Of a stretch of 64,000 nucleotides of DNA, positions 18,395-27,055 are shown in pieces (position 1 is the first letter of the stretch; every line of letters starts with the position of its first letter). Origin of the DNA: Arthrobacter sp. (GTDB lineage: Bacteria; Actinomycetota; Actinomycetes; Actinomycetales; Micrococcaceae); contig JAHFUZ010000014.1 in the NCBI GenBank assembly GCA_023264815.1, positions 1-64,000 on the forward strand, given 5' to 3'. The position numbers were made by a program, and so were the translations under genes. The notes under the pieces were generated by a model. The model saw nothing but the letters and a program-made list of their open reading frames with translations, did no database searches and was not told the DNA's origin.

Positions 18395-18994
18395 GTGTAC
18401 GAAGGTGCAGTCCAAGAGCTGATCGACGAGCTCGGACGCCTTCCCGGAGTGGGTCCCAAGTCCGCCCAACGGCTGGCCTTCCACATCCTCGAAGCCGACC
18501 CCCAGGACATGAAGCGCCTCGTTGAAGCCATCACCACGGTGAAGGAACGGGTGAAGTTCTGCGCCGTCTGCGGCAACGTCACGGAACAGGAGCTGTGCAA
18601 TATCTGCCGGGATCCCCGTCGCGACCCGTCAGTCATTTGTGTGGTGGAGGAATCCAAGGACGTGCTGGCCGTAGAGCGCACCCGTTCCTTCCGTGGCCGG
18701 TACCACGTGCTGGGCGGGGCCATCAATCCCATTGCGGGTGTGGGACCGGAGCAGCTGCGGATCCGCGAGCTCCTGACCCGGCTGAACGACGGCGCCATCC
18801 AGGAAGTCATCATCGCCACCGACCCCAACCTCGAGGGTGAGGCGACGGCCACCTACCTTGCCCGCATGCTGAAGACGATCGGGATCGCGGTCACCCGGCT
18901 CGCGTCCGGGCTGCCAGTGGGCGGCGACCTGGAGTACGCCGATGAGGTCACCCTTGGCCGCGCCTTCGAGGGCCGCCGGAACGCCCTGGCCTGA
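18395..18994 (+). CDS. recR: Recombination mediator protein RecR
   Basis: A 199-residue protein that works with RecO and RecF to load RecA on gapped DNA. The N-terminal helix-hairpin-helix [20 protein letters not shown], the zinc finger C-x2-C...C-x2-C ([16 protein letters not shown], about 57-72) and the Toprim domain ([14 protein letters not shown], then [17 protein letters not shown]) are all intact. The GTG start follows a GAGGAAAAC stretch. It lies 51 bp after dnaX, the classical dnaX-recR arrangement. Confidence 0.97.
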   Translation: MYEGAVQELIDELGRLPGVGPKSAQRLAFHILEADPQDMKRLVEAITTVKERVKFCAVCGNVTEQELCNICRDPRRDPSVICVVEESKDVLAVERTRSFRGRYHVLGGAINPIAGVGPEQLRIRELLTRLNDGAIQEVIIATDPNLEGEATATYLARMLKTIGIAVTRLASGLPVGGDLEYADEVTLGRAFEGRRNALA

Positions 18995-19026
18995 GGCGGC
19001 ATGAGGCTGCCCGCTCACCGCACAGT

Positions 19027-19986
19027 TCAGCCGGCTACCGACCGTCGCCGGGCGCCCCGGTGGCCGCCGGCAAGCAGGATGCCGGCCGCGGCGAACTGGG
19101 TGGCAAGCCCTGCCATCGCCAAGGGCATCTCGGCACCGGACTTCTCCGCCGGCGCGCTGGTGGCCAGCCAGAAGATCCGCTCTGTGTGATAGACCTCGAC
19201 GATGCCGCGGAACTCCGGTGAGCACCGGTAGGACGTCATCTGGCCGAAGCCATCCCGTTCGATATTGATGGCCACCAGCACCGGCTCATAGGACCGGACG
19301 GCGGGCAGCAACGCCACCGCCGCCGCAACGTTTCCCACCAGGAACAGGCCCGTGACACCCCAGGCCAGGATTCTGCCCCAGTGGCCTTCGAACCAGCGGA
19401 CCGCCCCGGCCCCAATGCCCCCAAAGACCACCACTTCGCAGGCCATCAGCACGAAGGCCACCCCGGCGACAGCCGGCGATGGTCCCGACCAGAGGGCGAA
19501 CAGCAGGAGGAAAACACCGGCCGCTGCGGCAAACATCAGCCCCTTGGCACTGGCACGCGCCCAGATCAGGAGCGGGCCGCCGTCGTCCCCGCCCCCGTCC
19601 GCCGCCGCCGGCGCGGCGCTCCCTGACCGAACACCCCACCGGACGGCCAACATACAGCTGGCCAGGACCAGGGCCGCGGCAGTCAGCATGTACGTCCAGC
19701 CGTGGGACTCCGGCGGCAGGTCACCGCCGGTGGCCACCGCGAGGACCAGCAGCACACCGGTCCCCCAGCACACGCCGAGAACTGCGGCAGTGCCCCACCA
19801 GAATCTCGGCGAGCGGCCAGCCTGCAGAGCAGTTGCCAGGGCGCTGCGGACAAGGAACCCGGCCTGGAGCCCGCCCAGGGAGGCCGGGTTCTCCCGGGCG
19901 TCATCCAGGTCGTCGAAGCCGGGCATTCCGCCGCCGATGGGCTCGTAGGCGGGCTGGTCGGGGACCGGATCCTCGTTCTCTGCCAC
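19027..19986 (-). CDS. Hypothetical multi-pass membrane protein
   Basis: A 319-residue integral membrane protein. The N-terminal 45 residues are acidic and polar (MAENEDPVPDQPAYEP), followed by six or seven hydrophobic stretches, for example FWWGTAAVLGVCWGTGVLLVLAV and GMTYMLTAAALVLASCMLAV-like segments, then a soluble stretch near 250 with MTSYRCSPEFRG and a last helix near 290-310. I recognise no family. It is third in line behind the ABC ATPase and permease genes on the same strand (103-bp gap), so an accessory role in that exporter is possible. Confidence 0.7.
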   Translation of the reverse strand: MAENEDPVPDQPAYEPIGGGMPGFDDLDDARENPASLGGLQAGFLVRSALATALQAGRSPRFWWGTAAVLGVCWGTGVLLVLAVATGGDLPPESHGWTYMLTAAALVLASCMLAVRWGVRSGSAAPAAADGGGDDGGPLLIWARASAKGLMFAAAAGVFLLLFALWSGPSPAVAGVAFVLMACEVVVFGGIGAGAVRWFEGHWGRILAWGVTGLFLVGNVAAAVALLPAVRSYEPVLVAINIERDGFGQMTSYRCSPEFRGIVEVYHTERIFWLATSAPAEKSGAEMPLAMAGLATQFAAAGILLAGGHRGARRRSVAG

Positions 19987-20089
19987 GGCGGTGCCTCCTG
20001 GTGGACAGGCCCAGCCCCGTCTGGTTCCGGCCGGTCAGCCGGTATTTCCCATGGTGATCCGCCGCCGCGGACCTGTCCAGTAGCGTGGT

Positions 20090-21241
20090 CTAGGCGATGC
20101 GGGTTCCCCGGGCCAGCCTGTGGGCCGGGGTGCGCAGCGAACGCCAGCCCAGCCACATCAGCAGCCCGGCCAGCAGCAGCTGCAGGCCAAGCCCCAGCGG
20201 CCACAACGGGGTGGACTGCGCCAGGTAGCGGGGCTTGGCCTCACCGTTGGCGCACGGGTAGGTGCCCTCGGGCCCTGCCATGGCGTAGCGTGCGCCCTGG
20301 CTGACCGTTTCGATCGCTCCCACGGGGGAACCCATACCGTAAGCGTTGGAGAGCCTGACCGGGTACGGGATGGCATCTGCCACCACCACGTACGGGTTCA
20401 TGGCCAGCATCCAGGCCACGTTTTCGGTGTGCACGGCCGGCTGCTCCTGCAATGGTCCCGAGCAGGTGTATTCCGGTTCCACCGGGGCCGGCTGCTCTTC
20501 CATCGGCTCATAGGGCGCGTAGCTTCGGTACTGGGCCTGGTTGGCCATGATGGTGCCCTGCGAGAGTCCGGCGCCGAGCGCGAAGGAAATCAGGGAGCCG
20601 AACACCAGCCCGGCCACGGCAAGGTACGTCACCACAATGGAGAACAGCGGGCGCCCGGCGAGCGCGGAAATTCCCACACCGAAGGCACACACCACGCCCA
20701 CTTCAACGGCCAGCATCAGCAGTGCCACCACCACGTGCCCGGGCGTCATCCCGCCCAGGGCGACGCCGATCACCAGGAACGGCGTGCTGGCCACCAGGAA
20801 CGCCAGCGCAGCGGCCCACGCGGCGAAGAATTTGCCCCACAGGATCTGCCCGGGCCGGAGCAGCGTCACCTGCAGGATGGCCAGGGTACCGCCCGCCCTG
20901 TCACCGTTAACAGCATTGGCCGAGAGCGCCGGCGCCACCAGCAGTGCGAACAGCAGGACAAAGGCGAGGACCACCTCGAAAATCATGGACCCCGGCCCCG
21001 TCTCGGGCTGCATGAAGTTCGAGTAGGCCCGCTGGGCTTCACGCTGGGCATTCCAACTGGCCCACGTCAGCCAGGTCACCAGGCCCGTCAGGATGAACCA
21101 GATGGCCAGCATGATGTACCAGCCGCGCGAGCGCAGTCGCTGTTTGAGTTCCAGGACCACAACGTCCCGGATACCGGCGAGGTAGCCGGCACCGGGGCCG
21201 GCGGCAGGTGGGCGCTGGGCAGTGTCTGTCGGCTGGCTCAT
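20090..21241 (-). CDS. ABC transporter permease (ABC-2 type)
   Basis: A 383-residue permease. After a cytoplasmic start, VVVLELKQRLRSRGWYIMLAIWFILTGLVTWL is the typical first segment of ABC-2 exporters. Further helices lie near 85-105, 140-165, 175-200 and 205-235, with a long extracellular loop between about 250 and 340 and a final helix at LGLQLLLAGLLMWLGW. The start overlaps the ATPase stop by 4 bp (ATGA), so the two are translationally coupled. The substrate is unknown. Confidence 0.82.
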   Translation of the reverse strand: MSQPTDTAQRPPAAGPGAGYLAGIRDVVVLELKQRLRSRGWYIMLAIWFILTGLVTWLTWASWNAQREAQRAYSNFMQPETGPGSMIFEVVLAFVLLFALLVAPALSANAVNGDRAGGTLAILQVTLLRPGQILWGKFFAAWAAALAFLVASTPFLVIGVALGGMTPGHVVVALLMLAVEVGVVCAFGVGISALAGRPLFSIVVTYLAVAGLVFGSLISFALGAGLSQGTIMANQAQYRSYAPYEPMEEQPAPVEPEYTCSGPLQEQPAVHTENVAWMLAMNPYVVVADAIPYPVRLSNAYGMGSPVGAIETVSQGARYAMAGPEGTYPCANGEAKPRYLAQSTPLWPLGLGLQLLLAGLLMWLGWRSLRTPAHRLARGTRIA

Positions 21242-22209
21242 CGCCGCTCCCCCTCGAGGTTCATATAAGTCTCTTCCAACGCGCCCGAGGCGGGCGCGAA
21301 GGACCGTACCGCCACGCCGGCCAGCACCAGGTCGCGCAGGAGGCGCGCGGCGTCGTCGTCGTTCGTCAGCATCAGGCTGACGGACGGCCGGCGGCCGTCC
21401 TCCACGCGGAAAGCCAGGCCCAGTTCGGTAAGTTTCGCCGCGAGGGCGCTCCCGTCGGTGGCCGCGATGGCGTAGCGCCGGCCGGCAGCCGCCGCCTCCT
21501 CAGTGGTCTGCTGCCGGACGGTCCGGCCGTGATTGACGAACACGGCGGCGTCGGCAATTTCGTCAAGCTCACTCAGCACGTGCGATGAGACCACGATGGA
21601 CTTTCCTTCCGCTGCAAGCTGCCGCAGCATGGTCCGCAGCTCCACCCGCGACCCCGGGTCCAGCCCGGACGCAGGCTCATCCAGGAGCAGGACGGATGGA
21701 TCGTGGATCAGGGCCCGTGCCAGGCTGAGCCTCTGCTGCTGCCCCCGCGAGAGGACCCGGGCGGGCTGGTCGGCGAGGTCGCTCAATCGGACGCGGTCAA
21801 GCATGTCGGTGACACGCTGGGCAATCCCCGTCTTGGGCAGCTGGTAGAAACGTGCCATCTGCGTGAGGATTTCGCGGGCAGTCAGGGATTCCCAGACGCC
21901 CAGGGTGTCCGGCATCCAGCCGATCCGCCGGCGCACTTCGGCTCGCTGGTGCTGCGGATCCAGACCTTCCACGGTGATGGTGCCCGAATCCGGAGCCAGC
22001 AGGGAAGCGAGCATCAGCAGGAGCGTGGTTTTTCCTGCCCCGTTGGGCCCGATCAGGGCGGTGACCTTTCCGGCCGGAGCGTTGAAGTCCATATGCTCGA
22101 CGGCGCGCACCTGCCCGAAGCTGCGGCTCACCGCGGTGGCGGTGATGCCGCCCGCCGCGGAGACGTCCGGCCCCGCCGGAACATCCATTTCGTCCTGATT
22201 TGCTGTCAT
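21238..22209 (-). CDS. ABC transporter ATP-binding protein
   Basis: A 323-residue single-domain ATPase driving the adjacent ABC-2 permease. Walker A is GPNGAGKTTLL, the signature is LSRGQQQRLSLARAL, Walker B is VLLLDEPASGLDPGS and the switch His is in VVSSHVLSEL. The C-terminal 80 residues form a DrrA-like regulatory extension. ATG 22209 is preferred to the ORF start at 22275 because it is followed by the conserved ITATAVSRSFGQVRAVEHM region within a normal distance. It is first in a three-gene operon and divergent from lysC. Confidence 0.88.
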   Translation of the reverse strand: MTANQDEMDVPAGPDVSAAGGITATAVSRSFGQVRAVEHMDFNAPAGKVTALIGPNGAGKTTLLLMLASLLAPDSGTITVEGLDPQHQRAEVRRRIGWMPDTLGVWESLTAREILTQMARFYQLPKTGIAQRVTDMLDRVRLSDLADQPARVLSRGQQQRLSLARALIHDPSVLLLDEPASGLDPGSRVELRTMLRQLAAEGKSIVVSSHVLSELDEIADAAVFVNHGRTVRQQTTEEAAAAGRRYAIAATDGSALAAKLTELGLAFRVEDGRRPSVSLMLTNDDDAARLLRDLVLAGVAVRSFAPASGALEETYMNLEGERR

Positions 22210-22427
22210 TTTTCGAGCACCTGTCCCCCAAGCGTTGCATGCATACTGACTATCCGAGCCTACGCCCGCGCCCACGGGGGCAGTATCCGCCGCAAGGCTG
22301 AGATTCGGTCACAATTCCACGCCTGCGGCCAGCGGCGATAAACTGTGCAGAACACGTCACGCCGCCCAGCCGTTATGGCTCTGTGCCTGACCTCCAGAAC
22401 TCCGATTGATCCAGTGAAGGTACGCGC

Positions 22428-23786
<1,359 letters not shown>

Positions 23787-23820
23787 GCGATTCCAAGCCG
23801 AAAACCAACGCGCTTAAAAC

Positions 23821-23883
23821 CAACGCGGGGTCATTCCCTGCCCAATAACCATGTTTTATTGGGCAGGGAATGACCCCGCGTTG
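23821..23883. repeat. Long perfect palindrome (28-bp arms, 7-bp loop)
   Basis: The arms 23821-23848 and 23856-23883 are exact reverse complements; the left arm begins CAACGCGGGGTCATTCCCTG and both arms end in an AATAA/TTATT motif around loop CCATGTT. It lies between the convergent lysC and a small minus-strand gene. It could serve as a bidirectional terminator, although it lacks a T-run, or as a dispersed REP-like palindrome. No second copy was seen in this window. Confidence 0.85.
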
Positions 23884-23890
23884 TTTAGTT

Positions 23891-24106
23891 CTAGGACTGT
23901 TTGTCCAGTTCTTCGCGGCGCACCGCGTAGTGATGTCCTTCGGAATCGGTTTCCACTACGAAGTGGGAAAGATCCTCTTCAGAGGCCTGCTCGAACTCGT
24001 CATGCTTGTGTACCACGGGTGCATCCGAGTCCAGACGCGTTGCCGGCCCGAAGACAAAACGGAGCCTGTCGGTCACTTTCATAAAACCAGTGAGCGCGTG
24101 TCCCAT
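23891..24106 (-). CDS. Small protein of unknown function (FGPA paralogue 1)
   Basis: A 71-residue protein, MGHALTGFMKVTDRLRFVFG at the start, then PATRL and an acidic region, ending VETDSEGHHYAVRREELDKQ. ATG 24106 follows a GGGGGTGG stretch at suitable distance; an in-frame GTG lies at 24115. It shares FM(K/R)xTxxLRxxFGPAxR and a C-terminal DxxGxxYxV motif with the gene at 24238-24480, so the two are tandem paralogues. No known domain is evident. It might bind nucleic acid or a ribosomal partner, but that is a guess. Confidence 0.65.
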   Translation of the reverse strand: MGHALTGFMKVTDRLRFVFGPATRLDSDAPVVHKHDEFEQASEEDLSHFVVETDSEGHHYAVRREELDKQS

Positions 24107-24136
24107 AATTTCCACCCCCTTCCCGTGTTGCGGGTG

Positions 24137-24173
24137 AAAGAGCCGCCGGTCCCTCGTGGGGCCAGTGGCTCTT
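24137..24173. terminator. Hairpin between the two small paralogues
   Basis: AAGAGCC and GGCTCTT pair around a 22-base loop, followed on the plus strand by ATTTTA and on the minus strand by a short T-run. It lies 3' of the minus-strand gene at 24238-24480, for which it may act as a weak terminator. Confidence 0.4.
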
Positions 24174-24237
24174 ATTTTACGCCCGGACCCCGAAAAAGGC
24201 CCCGCAGGGTTTCAGCCCGGACGCGGGCAGGCGCCGG

Positions 24238-24480
24238 TCAGCGCAGTGACTGGTCGCCGGGGTCTTTTGGCACAACATAGGTGCTGCCGTCCGGCCGGCG
24301 AACGGTCTCCCATTGCTGGGTTTCCTGCTCGCGCTGGGCCAGAAGGGTCCTGTTTTCCTCGGTCATGTCATGCACCAGCGAGCTGCGGTTTGCAGGGCCA
24401 AAAATGACCCTGAGTTTGCCGGTGGCCCGCATAAACCGCTGGGATGCGTTGCCCTTGCCTGCAGACTTGCCCTTGCCCAT
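24238..24480 (-). CDS. Small basic protein of unknown function (FGPA paralogue 2)
   Basis: An 80-residue protein starting MGKGKSAGKGNASQRFMRAT with a lysine/glycine-rich N-terminus, then GKLRVIFGPANRSS and a C-terminal half, REQETQQWETVRRPDGSTYV. The ATG at 24480 has GAAGGG nine bases upstream; the longer frame to 24531 is not supported. It is a paralogue of the 71-residue protein 130 bp downstream. It is divergent from the MarR gene, and the palindrome TTAGTGCACTAA lies between them, so the MarR protein may regulate it. Confidence 0.7.
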   Translation of the reverse strand: MGKGKSAGKGNASQRFMRATGKLRVIFGPANRSSLVHDMTEENRTLLAQREQETQQWETVRRPDGSTYVVPKDPGDQSLR

Positions 24481-24531
24481 GAAAGTGACCCTTCGATAGA
24501 ACCAGTAACTCGTTCCAGTGTACGCTAACAA

Positions 24532-24543
24532 TTAGTGCACTAA
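24532..24543. promoter_or_regulatory. Candidate MarR operator
   Basis: The perfect 12-bp palindrome TTAGTGCACTAA lies in the 79-bp space between divergent genes, 16 bp upstream of the MarR start. AT-rich palindromes of this kind next to a marR gene usually bind the encoded regulator. This is inferred from position and symmetry. Confidence 0.55.
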
Positions 24544-24559
24544 CCATTGGAGGAATGTG

Positions 24560-25042
24560 ATGACGGCAGTATCCGACACCGCGCGGCACCAGGACGACGA
24601 CCTCCGGCTGGAGCAGCAGCTCTGCTTTGCGCTCACCGTGGCATCCAGGAGCGTCGTGGGCGCCTACAAGCCGGTGCTGGACAAGCTGGGCCTGACACAT
24701 CCGCAATATCTGGTGATGCTGTGCCTCTGGGAATCAGCCCCGCGGACCCTCCGAAACATCAGTGACGCGCTCGCCCAGGCGCCGGCCACCATCTCCCCGC
24801 TCCTGCGGCGGCTGGAGGAAGCGGGATTCGTCACCCGCCAGCGCATGGACGGAAATGAACGCAGCCTCGCGGTGGGCCTGACGCCGGCCGGCGCCGAGTT
24901 GCGGCAGCAGGCCCTCGCCGTTCCCGGCACCATGATGCAGCGGCTGGGGCTGACCCGCGAGGAGGTGGGGGAACTGCACCGGTCCATGATGGCCCTGATC
25001 GCCGCCACCGGGGACGTCCACGAAGGCTCCGCCACAGCGTAA
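24560..25042 (+). CDS. MarR family transcriptional regulator
   Basis: A 160-residue winged-helix regulator. It has the MarR layout: dimerisation helices, then LGLTHPQYLVMLCLWE, a recognition helix in APATISPLLRRLEEAGFV, and a wing with RQRMDGNERSLAVGLTPAG. The LCFALTVASRSV start with an early Cys recalls OhrR-type peroxide sensors (Cys near residue 20), but a partner ohr gene is not present. Start: ATG 24560 after GGAGGA; a GTG one codon earlier is also possible. Probably autoregulated through the palindrome at 24532. Confidence 0.88.
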   Translation: MTAVSDTARHQDDDLRLEQQLCFALTVASRSVVGAYKPVLDKLGLTHPQYLVMLCLWESAPRTLRNISDALAQAPATISPLLRRLEEAGFVTRQRMDGNERSLAVGLTPAGAELRQQALAVPGTMMQRLGLTREEVGELHRSMMALIAATGDVHEGSATA

Positions 25043-25067
25043 AATGGCATCAACCCTAGGAGGGTCC

Positions 25068-25631
25068 ATGCGCTTGCGAACAGTACGGCCTTTGCTGGCG
25101 GTGCTCGTTGTGGCCGCACTCGCCGCGTGCACACCCACACCGGACAACACCCCGCCGACGTCTGCCAACCCCACGGCTACTCCTTCCGCGAGCCAGGGGG
25201 TCCCCGATTCCCCTGCTCCGGACACCGAAACCACCGTGCCTGCACCGTCGCCGTCGGCGCCGCCGGCCCCGATAGCCGGTCCAGGGGCCGGCAACGCCGA
25301 GCTGGCCATCATGGTGAAGCCGTCGCCCACGGACCCGGCCACCAACTACACGCTTGTCTGCCGTGACGGCGTGGCAACGGCTGAAAGCAAACACCCCAAG
25401 GCCGAGGCTGCCTGTGCGGCGCTGAAGAACAACGCAGCCCTCCTCAGCCCTGCCCCGAGGAGCAAAGACCTGGCCTGCACCGAGCAGTACGGCGGCCCGC
25501 AGACAGCAACGGTGACCGGGATCGTTGACGAAACTCCCGTGGACACCGCGTTCGCCCGGACCAACGGCTGCGAAATCGGAGCCTGGAACGCCGCGCAGGA
25601 CATCCTTGGTACCGTCGGTGGAGCAGCTTAG
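25068..25631 (+). CDS. Subtilisin-inhibitor-like (SSI) lipoprotein
   Basis: A 187-residue protein. A lipoprotein signal ends in LAAC (Cys21), then comes a Pro/Thr/Ser linker to about residue 70, then an SSI domain. The four SSI cysteines are present (98, 116, 137, 168) with the hallmarks HPKAEAAC, CTEQYGGP and NGCEIGAWN. By alignment with Streptomyces SSI, where CPMVY holds the reactive Met, the P1 residue here would be Glu139. It would inhibit a serine protease outside the membrane. GGAGGG precedes ATG 25068. The next gene starts inside its 3' end, and a second SSI-like gene and an S8 protease lie close by. Confidence 0.82.
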   Translation: MRLRTVRPLLAVLVVAALAACTPTPDNTPPTSANPTATPSASQGVPDSPAPDTETTVPAPSPSAPPAPIAGPGAGNAELAIMVKPSPTDPATNYTLVCRDGVATAESKHPKAEAACAALKNNAALLSPAPRSKDLACTEQYGGPQTATVTGIVDETPVDTAFARTNGCEIGAWNAAQDILGTVGGAA

Positions 25632-26541
25632 CCTGCTGACGGCCGACGCCTGGCGTGCACGCGAAGAAGCGCACCAGCAGCGCGTCCGCCGTTACGCGGA
25701 TCCGTACCTTGCCCGCCGCTCGGCCGGCCGCAAGCACCCCGTGGAGGATTTCCTCTTTACCTACTACACCCAAAAACCCGGCCAGCTGCTGCGCTGGCAC
25801 CCGGGCGCCGGCGTCGTCCTCGCTGGTGAGGGCGCGGACGCCCGCAGCGGGTGGAAGCACTACAGAAAGCTCGACGACGGCGAACTCGCCGCCGTCGGGC
25901 TGCCGGCGGGAAGCCTTGCGGTCACCTTTGACCGCGCCGCCTTTGTGGCCGACCGGCACGAAGCGGTGGCGTTCGCCGGGATCATTCTTCGGGGAACCGC
26001 GGCCCGGCCGGCCCAGTTCGGCTGCTTCGGACTGCACGAATGGGCCATGGTCTACCGCCAGGACAAGTTCGACCTGCGCCACGAATACCTGCGGTTGAGG
26101 CTCGGATCCGAGGGCACGGACAAGGTGGTGGAGGACAACCGGATCCGGTGCTCGCACTTCGACGCCTTCCGCTTCTATACGCCGGACGCCATCGGCCTGA
26201 ACGAGCTGACGCCCAGCCGGGAAAACCAGCGGCATATGGAACAGCCGGGGTGCCTGCACGCCAACATGGACCTCTACAAATGGGCCTACAAACTGCTGCC
26301 CGCCCTGCCCAGCGAACTGGTCATGGACTGCTTCGAGTTGTCCTGGCGAATCCGGGCCATGGACATGCAGGCCTCGCCCTACGACCTGTCAGAATGGGGC
26401 TACCCTGCCATCCCCATCGAAACGCCGGACGGCAAAGCGGCCTACGTGGAGCACCAGCGGGCCTTTGCTGCGGAAGCCGCCGCCCTTCGCGGGCGCCTGG
26501 CGCAGGCGTTGGCCCCCCTCGCCGGGATCGTGACGCCATGA
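25606..26541 (+). CDS. Conserved actinobacterial protein annotated as 3-methyladenine DNA glycosylase-like
   Basis: A 311-residue soluble protein with ADPYLARRSAGRKHPVEDFL followed by FTYY, GQLLRWHPGAGV, GLHEWAMVYR-like sequence and HMEQPGCLHANMDLYKWAYK. These blocks belong to a conserved actinobacterial family usually labelled 3-methyladenine DNA glycosylase; I see no classical helix-hairpin-helix, so the enzymatic call is tentative. TTG 25606 has AGGA upstream; a GTG at 25618 is the alternative. Both overlap the SSI gene stop, and the next gene overlaps by ATGA, so the three genes form one operon. Confidence 0.6.
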   Translation: MVPSVEQLSLLTADAWRAREEAHQQRVRRYADPYLARRSAGRKHPVEDFLFTYYTQKPGQLLRWHPGAGVVLAGEGADARSGWKHYRKLDDGELAAVGLPAGSLAVTFDRAAFVADRHEAVAFAGIILRGTAARPAQFGCFGLHEWAMVYRQDKFDLRHEYLRLRLGSEGTDKVVEDNRIRCSHFDAFRFYTPDAIGLNELTPSRENQRHMEQPGCLHANMDLYKWAYKLLPALPSELVMDCFELSWRIRAMDMQASPYDLSEWGYPAIPIETPDGKAAYVEHQRAFAAEAAALRGRLAQALAPLAGIVTP

Positions 26542-26951
26542 CCGGCAATCCCGCTACCGGCGCCCCAGTTACCCCCGAGGCCCCGGATGCCGGAGACCTC
26601 ATCGATCTGACCATCCGGCTTCGGGAAGACCCTGCCGCCAGCGAATACGTGTTCCGGCTCGTCGCAGGCAGTGGCAGGGTTCTGGACGGATCCACGCTGC
26701 CTGCGCCCGACGCCGCACTGGAAGCCGTGCAGCGGTTCGGCGCGGACATTTTCTTCCCCCAGCCCGGCCCGCCCAAACTCTGCACGCAGCAGTACGGTGG
26801 ACCACAGGTTGCCGTGGTCACCGGGAGCTTTCACGGACGGCCCGTCCACACGGTCTTCCGGCGGACCGACGGCTGCGAGATCGCCAGCTGGAATGCCCTG
26901 TCCGCGTTGCTGGGTGGCACACCCGGAACGCCCGGGACGTCGCGGACCTGA
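26538..26951 (+). CDS. SSI-domain-like protein without signal peptide
   Basis: A 137-residue protein whose second half, CTQQYGGPQVAVVTG followed by VHTVFRRTDGCEIASWN, is clearly homologous to subtilisin inhibitors and to the lipoprotein 1 kb upstream. It keeps only one cysteine pair (82 and 113); the first disulfide of SSI is missing. It has no signal sequence, so it should be cytosolic. The P1-equivalent residue would be Gln84. ATG 26538 overlaps the previous stop (ATGA). It may be a cytoplasmic descendant of SSI with a new partner, perhaps the glycosylase-like protein it is coupled to. Confidence 0.72.
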   Translation: MTGNPATGAPVTPEAPDAGDLIDLTIRLREDPAASEYVFRLVAGSGRVLDGSTLPAPDAALEAVQRFGADIFFPQPGPPKLCTQQYGGPQVAVVTGSFHGRPVHTVFRRTDGCEIASWNALSALLGGTPGTPGTSRT

Positions 26952-26983
26952 CGCGGCCTGCACCGCTGCTCGCCGGAACGAAA

Positions 26984-27015
26984 TGCGTCCCGGCCAGGAT
27001 GCTGGCCGGGACGCA
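26984..27015. terminator. Bidirectional hairpin between convergent genes
   Basis: A perfect 14-bp stem, TGCGTCCCGGCCAG with CTGGCCGGGACGCA, around loop GATG, placed between the convergent SSI-like and S8 protease genes. It probably stops transcription from both sides, although no long T-run is present. Confidence 0.6.
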
Positions 27016-27055
27016 CTGCACGTCACGTGCTGTGTTGCTGTTTCAGATTCCGGGT

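Noticed and set aside
17079..18484. Long antisense frames within the dnaX tail
   Set aside because: The Ala/Pro-rich low-complexity tail of tau gives Arg/Gly/Cys-rich shadows on the other strand; no protein features.
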